A DNA stretch of 31,705 nucleotides from CAYTCZ01 sp964436315 (GTDB taxonomy: Bacteria; Actinomycetota; Thermoleophilia; Gaiellales; Gaiellaceae), in NCBI GenBank assembly GCA_964436315.1, contig CAYTCZ010000038.1, positions 1 to 31,705 of the forward strand, given 5' to 3'. The position numbers and the translations under genes were made by a program. Below, one piece after another: positions 25,431 through 30,644 of this stretch; the first letter of the stretch is position 1, and every line of letters begins with the position of its first letter. The notes under the pieces were generated by a model, which was not told where the DNA came from, did not search any database, and saw only the letters and a program-made list of their open reading frames with translations.

Positions 25431-25715
25431 TCACGCCGTTCGACGCACGAGGTATCGGTGTCCTGCCTCCTCGAGGCTGAGCCGCGCGTCCGTAGACTTT
25501 CTCCTCGCAGCCGCGGTGATGGCGTTGGCTACGTCGAAGACGGTCGTCGATTGCTGCGAGAGGGCTTGAGTGACGCTCGCCGCGGAGGAGTGCTCGGGCA
25601 GCGCCCCAGCCTCGGCAGCGACCTCACTGGCCACCGCGAGCGCGTCCGACCTGGTGAGGCCGAACCCACGGAGTGCCTCGACTTCCTCTAGCGCGTCGTC
25701 GATCAGCGTATCCAC
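25431..25715 (-). CDS. Small helical protein downstream of DUF932, 94 aa
   Basis: GTG start at 25715, overlapping the end of the DUF932 frame by 13 bp. The product is mostly helical (LIDDALEEVEALRGFGLTRS, then ALAVASEVAAEAGALPEH, SLEEAGHRYLVRRTA). It could be a separate partner protein or a domain that in other elements is attached to DUF932. Not recognised as a family. The operon ends in the terminator at 25397-25423. Confidence 0.65.
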   Translation of the reverse strand: MDTLIDDALEEVEALRGFGLTRSDALAVASEVAAEAGALPEHSSAASVTQALSQQSTTVFDVANAITAAARRKSTDARLSLEEAGHRYLVRRTA

Positions 25716-26569
25716 AGCCCGGGCCCCCAGCGATCCAGGTCGCCGCGTGCTTCGGCGAACGCCACCGGGATCGCGTCGCGGAGCTGGTCGGCGAGGCGAT
25801 CCGGATCACCGACGTGGCGCATGCGCATCGTCGCCTCGCTCTTCCAGCTTCTCATTCCGTTCGAGCAGACGAGCCGGTACGTGACCGGCGTGACCTGGAC
25901 GCTGCGAAGGCCCAACTCGCTGTTGGCGATGTCGATCCCATGCTCGATCACGTCGCCGACCTTAACGGCGCGGCCTTCGCCCGGAAGCGTGACCCGAAGC
26001 ACCGTGTGCGGCCCGGTGGAGATGGCTCGGACCATCGCGTCATCGCCATAGCCGGACCGGTCGAGGCAGTCGGCGATCATGTTGAGCACCAGCTCGTCGT
26101 CGAGGGCGGCGTAGCGCTCCGACACGATGGCTCGGACCTGGTTGCCGGCGAGGCGCAGCAGGGCCGGTCATTCCTGTCGGGCGAGGCCCCAGTTGAGGTT
26201 GGCCATCTGTAGCTTCGCCGGCAGCGCCTTGAGATAGCTCGAGGGGGCGCCGATGCGCTGGCAGAGCTGGGTGAAGGCGAGGTCACGAATGGGAGAGGTC
26301 CCAAGGCGATCTCGTCCTGGCAGCGGAAGCGGCGCGAGGGCCATGGTGGACCCGTCGTCCGAGCCGAAGGCCCAGGAACGCAACTGGTGGGCGACGACGT
26401 CACTGCGCTCGCCGTCCTCGATGTGGGCATCGAGTACGAGCCGAGCGGCGTCATCGAAGCCGATGGGTTCGGATGGCGAGCGCCATGTGGCGCGCTGGTC
26501 GGGTAGGGGTCGAAGGGGGGAAGTGGACGGAGCGGTACGCTCCGCCGCGAGGGCGGTGTTGTGGGTCAT
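25703..26569 (-). pseudogene. DUF932 protein gene interrupted by an in-frame TGA
   Basis: The frame begins at ATG 26569 behind AGGAGG and runs to TGA at 26168-26170 (133 aa), then stays open in the same frame to 25703. Together they give one DUF932 protein of about 288 aa: LCQRIGAPSSYLKALPAKL and LNWGLARQE before the stop; ALLRLAGNQVRAIVSERYAAL, LVLNMIADCL and VTPVTYRLVCSNGMRSW after it. In the family these blocks are continuous, so the stop sits inside the domain. DUF932 proteins are common on plasmids and phages and have no settled role. Options are nonsense decay, readthrough, or a second start at GTG 26125 producing two pieces. Confidence 0.75.
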
Positions 26570-26962
26570 GGAGGTCCTCCTAGGTCGAGAGGCGGGTCAT
26601 CCCGCCTCGTGGGCTGATAGGAGGACCGAGGTGTGGATTTCGGCGGCTCTTACGCAGCGACTCGAAGCCCGGGTCTCTAGCGAAGCGTGAAGGAGCGGAA
26701 CGAGCAGTTGCTTGGCTCCCACTTCTCCGACAGCCAAGTGTGCTGCTCCGAGCTGTTCGGCAGCAGTTTGTTTCTTCCTCGAAATGGCACTCGGGCTGGA
26801 GCGAAGCGCTAGCGAAGCGCAAGCACGACGCCTAAGGACTTGACGTCCCATTCCGTTCCGTCTTCAGAAGTGGTTACCCCTATGTTTTCGAGCGTTCGTC
26901 CAAGGGAGTGGGGAAAGTTTTCCCGATCCTAGGGAAACTTTCGACGTTTCTGGGGTACCAGC
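26570..26962 (-). promoter_or_regulatory. Long leader/intergenic region before the DUF932 operon
   Basis: About 390 bp without a convincing gene. It contains a tandem 11-bp repeat AGCGAAGCGC(T/A) at 26800-26821, with a related copy at 26679-26688, and a double palindrome at 26911-26942 (GGGAAA-GT-TTTCCC followed by GGGAAA-CT-TTC). The right and left arms also pair with each other as an 11-bp stem with one bulge. It may carry an operator, an origin-like repeat set or a small RNA. Only the repeats are seen; function is open. Confidence 0.4.
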
Positions 26963-28135
26963 TCACCGCTTCGCCTTCCTCTGCCGAGCCCGGCCCGCGA
27001 TGGTCATCTGACCCCCCTCCTCCAGAAACTCCCTCAGCAGCAGGTGGGTTTCCCCGATGGTGAACCACTGATCGCCAAGATGCCGAAGCACCGGGTCAGG
27101 CTCCTCGTTCCAGATGAGCGGTAGGACGATCGCCTCGCTCATAGGAAGGCCCACCTTCCGCCCAAGCTCTGAAAGGGTCTCCTTGGCGATGTACACGGAG
27201 CCGTCCTCCACCAGCTCGGCGGCTGACTGTCGGACGTGGTCGATCAGGAGCATCTCAAAGGAGCACGCCGCAGCGGCCCTCTTGGGGTTGACCTCGTCGA
27301 GCGAAGGCAGGCGTGATGGTAGGGGGGTCAGGGCGCGCTTCCCGGAGAATCGCAGCTTCTTCAGCCTGTGAACGTATCCGTGCGCCAACGGCGCACCTAG
27401 CGTCACCTCTACCGTCCGGCCAAACTCGTTGAGGGATAGCAGGGTGTCGTCCGTAGGGACCGACTCGGGCTTTAGGTGACGGAGCAGGTGCAGCACACGC
27501 TTGAGCTGAGTCGCCGCCTTCGAGCCGCTACCGCCTACGCCCGCCAGGAGTGTTCCGTATCCCCCTGCTACGCGGAGGCATTCGTCCGGCTGGCCCAAGA
27601 GTCTACGAGTCCAGGCCAGTGCGACGTGGGAGCGAAGCCAACGGTGGGCATTGAGGCAGGGAAATGCTCTCGCCAGCTTGGCCTCCTCGACCTGCACTTC
27701 GGGGGCATGGGCGGGCCTGATCAGCGACCCGATGCGCTGCTGGCGCTTCGGCCGGCCATGGAGAACATCACCATCATCGATAGCGATTGGTCCGGCGAGT
27801 AGCCGGGCGATATCCTCGACGAGCAGCGACGGAATGGCCGGATGCGGAGCGCCACAAGTGCTAAGCGCCGGTACCGCTCTCGTGAGCCAGACTTCGTCAG
27901 CGACTAGCGCCGCGAGAACGGCGAGGTCCTCTCCGTCGTCGAGTAGCTCATCGAGTTCAGGGTGGAATCCTCTGAAGAGTCGTTCTAGACGAGCCAGGTC
28001 GTCTGCTTCGGCAGCTTCCTGTACTCCGGGGAGTTCCAACTCGACCGCGTCTTCGAGCAGATCGAGCGCCTGCGGATCACCCTCCCACTTCTCGCTGAAG
28101 TCCGGCGCTTCACCAAGCGCTGCTCGCAGATCCAC
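26963..28135 (-). CDS. Unknown 390-aa protein
   Basis: GTG start at 28135 behind AGAGGG. The N-terminal 75 residues are acidic and helical (ALDLLEDAVELELPGVQEA, LARLERLFRGFHPELDEL). The middle has repeated Leu and His (LKRVLHLLRHLKPE) and a basic patch (HGYVHRLKKLRFSGKRAL). The C-terminus reads IAKETLSELGRKVGLPMSEA and TIGETHLLLREFLEEGG, which resembles a winged-helix-like DNA-binding part, and ends in a basic tail (RARQRKAKR). I recognise no family. It lies downstream of the RHH regulator and the decayed gene and probably shares their transcript. Confidence 0.65.
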   Translation of the reverse strand: MDLRAALGEAPDFSEKWEGDPQALDLLEDAVELELPGVQEAAEADDLARLERLFRGFHPELDELLDDGEDLAVLAALVADEVWLTRAVPALSTCGAPHPAIPSLLVEDIARLLAGPIAIDDGDVLHGRPKRQQRIGSLIRPAHAPEVQVEEAKLARAFPCLNAHRWLRSHVALAWTRRLLGQPDECLRVAGGYGTLLAGVGGSGSKAATQLKRVLHLLRHLKPESVPTDDTLLSLNEFGRTVEVTLGAPLAHGYVHRLKKLRFSGKRALTPLPSRLPSLDEVNPKRAAAACSFEMLLIDHVRQSAAELVEDGSVYIAKETLSELGRKVGLPMSEAIVLPLIWNEEPDPVLRHLGDQWFTIGETHLLLREFLEEGGQMTIAGRARQRKAKR

Positions 28136-28141
28136 GTCCCT

Positions 28142-28400
28142 CTAGCTACCGAGCTGAGTCATCAGGGTTTCCTCAACGGCTTCGGCTGTGTCGGCGAGCA
28201 GGCGAAAGCCACAGGCAGCTCCAGCTCGGGCTCCAACACGATCAGCCCAAACGGCGGTAGGGGTCCGGACACGCTGGTACGCTCGAGTGCGATCGCGAAG
28301 GTGGGCATTCTCTGCGGACGACCGGCGAAGTTCGGCGCGGTAGCCGCCGCGGTAGAAGTCGCTCGTCTCCGGCGAAGTTGGGCAGTTGACCGTCGAAGTT
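28142..28400 (-). pseudogene. Decayed copy of the small gene at 29416-29808
   Basis: Three frames must be joined to follow the homology. One frame reads GDERLLPRRLPRRTSP, matching GDERILPKRLPRSTSP of the intact gene. A second frame then reads FGLIVLEP, matching FGVIVAEP. The third ends in DTAEAVEETLMTQLGS, matching the RTEQAASQLEE region. Two frameshifts are therefore needed. An 88-codon frame that starts at 28408, coupled by ATGA to the RHH gene, is open across the region and may still be translated as an altered product. Three 14-nt near-repeats (28322-28335, 28369-28382, 28390-28403; form ccg-cgaagtt-gg) lie inside. Confidence 0.5.
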
Positions 28401-28404
28401 CGGC

Positions 28405-28581
28405 TCATGGACGGCGTGGTTCCACGCGCGTGGGATGACCTGCTCTGGAGAGAGCATCCTCAAGGAGGAGGCGGATCGCGCCGGTCCTCGAGGTGACTGC
28501 ATCCCGTGCCCTCACGTACTCGTCGAGCCGCACAGCGAGGGGACCAGGAAGGCGGAGACAGATGGTTTTCGGACGCTCCAT
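28405..28581 (-). CDS. Ribbon-helix-helix (CopG/Arc-type) regulator
   Basis: 58 aa from ATG 28581. The product has the RHH pattern: beta strand KTICLRLPGPLAVRLDEYV, then a helix and SRTGAIRLLLEDALSRAG. Such proteins bind DNA as dimers and are typical antitoxins or small repressors of mobile elements. Its TGA overlaps the next start as ATGA, so a partner gene followed originally; that partner now looks decayed. An AT-rich palindromic region (28640-28665) just upstream is the likely operator. Confidence 0.7.
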   Translation of the reverse strand: MERPKTICLRLPGPLAVRLDEYVRARDAVTSRTGAIRLLLEDALSRAGHPTRVEPRRP

Positions 28582-28684
28582 GCACTCAGCCTGACGGCGT
28601 TCGTGCCATCAGTCAAATGCCAGACGTTGCGGATGATATCCGTTGCTGTATATACGTTATATGCCCAGGCCTTATCAGTCAGAA
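28582..28684. promoter_or_regulatory. Divergent AT-rich promoter/operator
   Basis: The RHH gene (minus) and the 28685 gene (plus) diverge here. The segment 28640-28663 is the most AT-rich in the area, with GTATATAC and a nearby TATAT repeat forming a near-palindrome. On the plus strand TTGCGG (28627-28632) and TATATA (28649-28654) are 16 bp apart, a usable -35/-10 pair. The palindrome sits on the -10 and is a candidate RHH operator. Confidence 0.5.
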
Positions 28685-29269
28685 ATGGACGAGGGGACCA
28701 TCTCTACGGTGAGCGAGACGATGGCTGACTACGGACTCCACGCAGAGCAGTTGCCTGGCGGTCGGGACCTGCTGCTTCGCTCCAAGGGCTCGCGCAGCTT
28801 CTACTCCCCTTCGCTCTTCTCCGGCGACGAAGACCCGGAGGCGGAGGTCGCACCGGTCGCGGTAACCCCTCGGCGCCCTCGGGTCGCGGCGCTGTACCTT
28901 TGCCGAAGCCGGCACAGCGGGGCGGCGAACTTCTCTCCTCGCGGCTACTTCGGTTCGGAGGCACCTGACCTGTACCTGCTCTGGCTGGAAGCCGAGGAAT
29001 GCATGTTCCAGGTGAACGCTGGCGAGCTGCGCGAGTTCGAGCGGGCAGCCGCCATCGAGGAATCCGAGCGGCTGACCCGTTTCGAGCGTGGCGAGCGCGA
29101 GGCGAATATCGGGTTCTGGCTCCCCAAAGGGCGCCGACATCCGTACCCAGGTGAAGCAGAGCCCCGGCGGAACTCCATCCGAGTATGGTTCAAGGTCAGC
29201 TCGACCGACTTCCTTCTGGAGAACCGGACCTTCGATGGCCGCGGTCGTCGGGTGCGGAGGTCGACGTGA
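28685..29269 (+). CDS. Unknown protein, about 194 aa
   Basis: The start is uncertain: ATG at 28661, 28685 or 28721. I chose 28685 because 28661 lies within a few bases of the predicted transcription start. The product has a beta-rich core (RVAALYLCRSRHSG, LYLLWLEAEECMFQV) and a helical, charged middle (ELREFERAAAIEESERLTRF), then WLPKGRRHPYPGE and IRVWFKVSSTDFLLENRTF. No family recognised. It is transcribed divergently from the RHH gene and may be under the same operator. Confidence 0.6.
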   Translation: MDEGTISTVSETMADYGLHAEQLPGGRDLLLRSKGSRSFYSPSLFSGDEDPEAEVAPVAVTPRRPRVAALYLCRSRHSGAANFSPRGYFGSEAPDLYLLWLEAEECMFQVNAGELREFERAAAIEESERLTRFERGEREANIGFWLPKGRRHPYPGEAEPRRNSIRVWFKVSSTDFLLENRTFDGRGRRVRRST

Positions 29270-29415
29270 GGCTATCCGAAGCCGCGAACAGGCTCGACTA
29301 TGTCGTAGGGCTGGAGTCCGGCGCTCGACGTCGGGAAGGGCTCCTTTCCACCTCGGGCCGAGTGGCTGTGGGTTGGGCGGAGTGTTGGGGACGCGAGACG
29401 AAGACCCTCTCGCCC

Positions 29416-29808
29416 CTACCAGCCAATATCGATGAGCACGATCTCCTCGAGCTGACTCGCGGCCTGCTCGGTACGATCGAACAGGTTCTCGAGCGACGTC
29501 GGGCCAGGCTCAGCGACGATGACGCCGAACACTCGACCGCGACCGCGGACGCGCTGATGGACGAGGGTCATCGTGGACCCATCACTCGTGGGCCATTGCT
29601 CGGCCGAGGGAGCAGGCGACGTCGAGCGGGGCAGGCGCTTCGGCAAGATACGCTCGTCGCCATCGAAGTCTCGCAACGCTCCACTCTCGATCAACGCCAC
29701 GACGAGCGCGTCGGTGTCCGTCCGCAACGATCGAAGGACTCGCCGCAACTTGAGCACGGCATGCGGCGGGATGTCGAAGGCGGGTGGGCACGGCGAGGGG
29801 AGCAGCAT
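29416..29808 (-). CDS. Unknown protein, 130 aa, with a decayed paralogue nearby
   Basis: ATG at 29808. The N-terminal half is helical (AVLKLRRVLRSLRTDTDALV), followed by DFDGDERILPKRLPRSTSP and a beta-rich C-terminal half with a Val/Arg hairpin (LVHQRVRGRGRVFGVIVAEP) and an acidic helix. About 76% of third codon positions in the part I counted are G or C, better than the opposing plus-strand frame. The same blocks recur, frameshifted, at 28142-28400 next to the RHH gene, which supports this being a real family. Function unknown. Confidence 0.6.
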   Translation of the reverse strand: MLLPSPCPPAFDIPPHAVLKLRRVLRSLRTDTDALVVALIESGALRDFDGDERILPKRLPRSTSPAPSAEQWPTSDGSTMTLVHQRVRGRGRVFGVIVAEPGPTSLENLFDRTEQAASQLEEIVLIDIGW

Positions 29809-30170
29809 TGCTCCATGATCTCACCTTCGTCTCACCAGGCACACCTGCCAAGGCACGTAGCGAAGATGCAGGACGGTGCCGTAGATCCTGTTGGCCGTCT
29901 TGGAACTTGGTTGGCTCCGTATTTGGGCATCTGGAAGGCCGATATCCGGCTAACGACCCCTCCGCGCAGACAGGATCGTCTACCTGACCATCCTGCGATC
30001 TGGTGTCCGTCGTCTCGTTTACGGCAATCCACGCCGTGGAATCGCCAACCCGCGCGCCCATCCAGCGACGTGGATAGGGTTATCCGCGCCGAGACGTTCG
30101 GACCCTTTTGCAACAACCTGGCCGTTTCGGAGGCTCATGCCTCATCCGACGCAAGGTCGTCGAACCTTCC
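29809..30170. other. Gap upstream of the excisionase-like gene
   Basis: About 360 bp. Short palindromes are present (ccacgccgtgg at about 30030-30040; gccgatatccggc at about 29938-29950). It probably contains the promoters for the minus-strand 130-aa gene and for xis/int. No gene is convincing on either strand. Confidence 0.35.
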
Positions 30171-30644
30171 ATGACGACCCTTCCGCCAGATGGGTTCGAC
30201 TATGTGATCGAGCTGAGGCCCGAGGCTCGACACGGGTCCGTGGGTCTGCGCTTCGACAACCGGGGTGCTCAGTGGCCTGTCCCGCCCAGGCGGCCAGACG
30301 GATCACCACCGATCCACGGCACGGCCCCCGCGCCTTCGCGCCCGAAGATGCTGACGGCGAAGGATTTGCGGGACGAACTGGGCATCTCGCGGACCAAGGC
30401 CTACGAGCTGCTACATGAAGTCGAGGGCGTCGTGCGCGTCGGGAGGTCGCTCCGGATGCCGCGGGCCGCGCTCGATCGATTTCTGGCTCAAGGAGAGCGG
30501 CGATGCAGGAGCGACAAGACCTCGGCCTCTACCAACGTGGGAAGGTCTGGTGGTGCTGGTTCTACGATCACCAAGGGCAGCGCCAGCGGCGATCGACCCG
30601 GCAAACGAACAAGGCACTGGCTCGGAAGGCTGCGCGACGACTGA
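30171..30644 (+). CDS. HTH excisionase-like protein
   Basis: 157 aa from ATG 30171; an internal ATG at 30348 would give just the DNA-binding part. Residues from the internal Met onward (LTAKDLRDELGISRTKAYEL, then VRVGRSLRMPRAALDRFLAQ) are a MerR/AlpA-like winged helix-turn-helix of the kind used by Xis and AlpA. It lies directly upstream of the integrase, the usual xis-int order. The frame stays open 142 bp into the integrase gene; the last 45 residues are probably antisense-free overlap without domain character. Role inferred: directing excision and regulating int. Confidence 0.75.
   Translation: MTTLPPDGFDYVIELRPEARHGSVGLRFDNRGAQWPVPPRRPDGSPPIHGTAPAPSRPKMLTAKDLRDELGISRTKAYELLHEVEGVVRVGRSLRMPRAALDRFLAQGERRCRSDKTSASTNVGRSGGAGSTITKGSASGDRPGKRTRHWLGRLRDD

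Noticed and set aside
29266..30174. Plus-strand frame starting with GTGA overlap after the 28685 gene
   Set aside because: It runs antisense through the 130-aa gene, which has better codon use and a paralogue. The first 50 codons could still be a small real gene, but I cannot support it.
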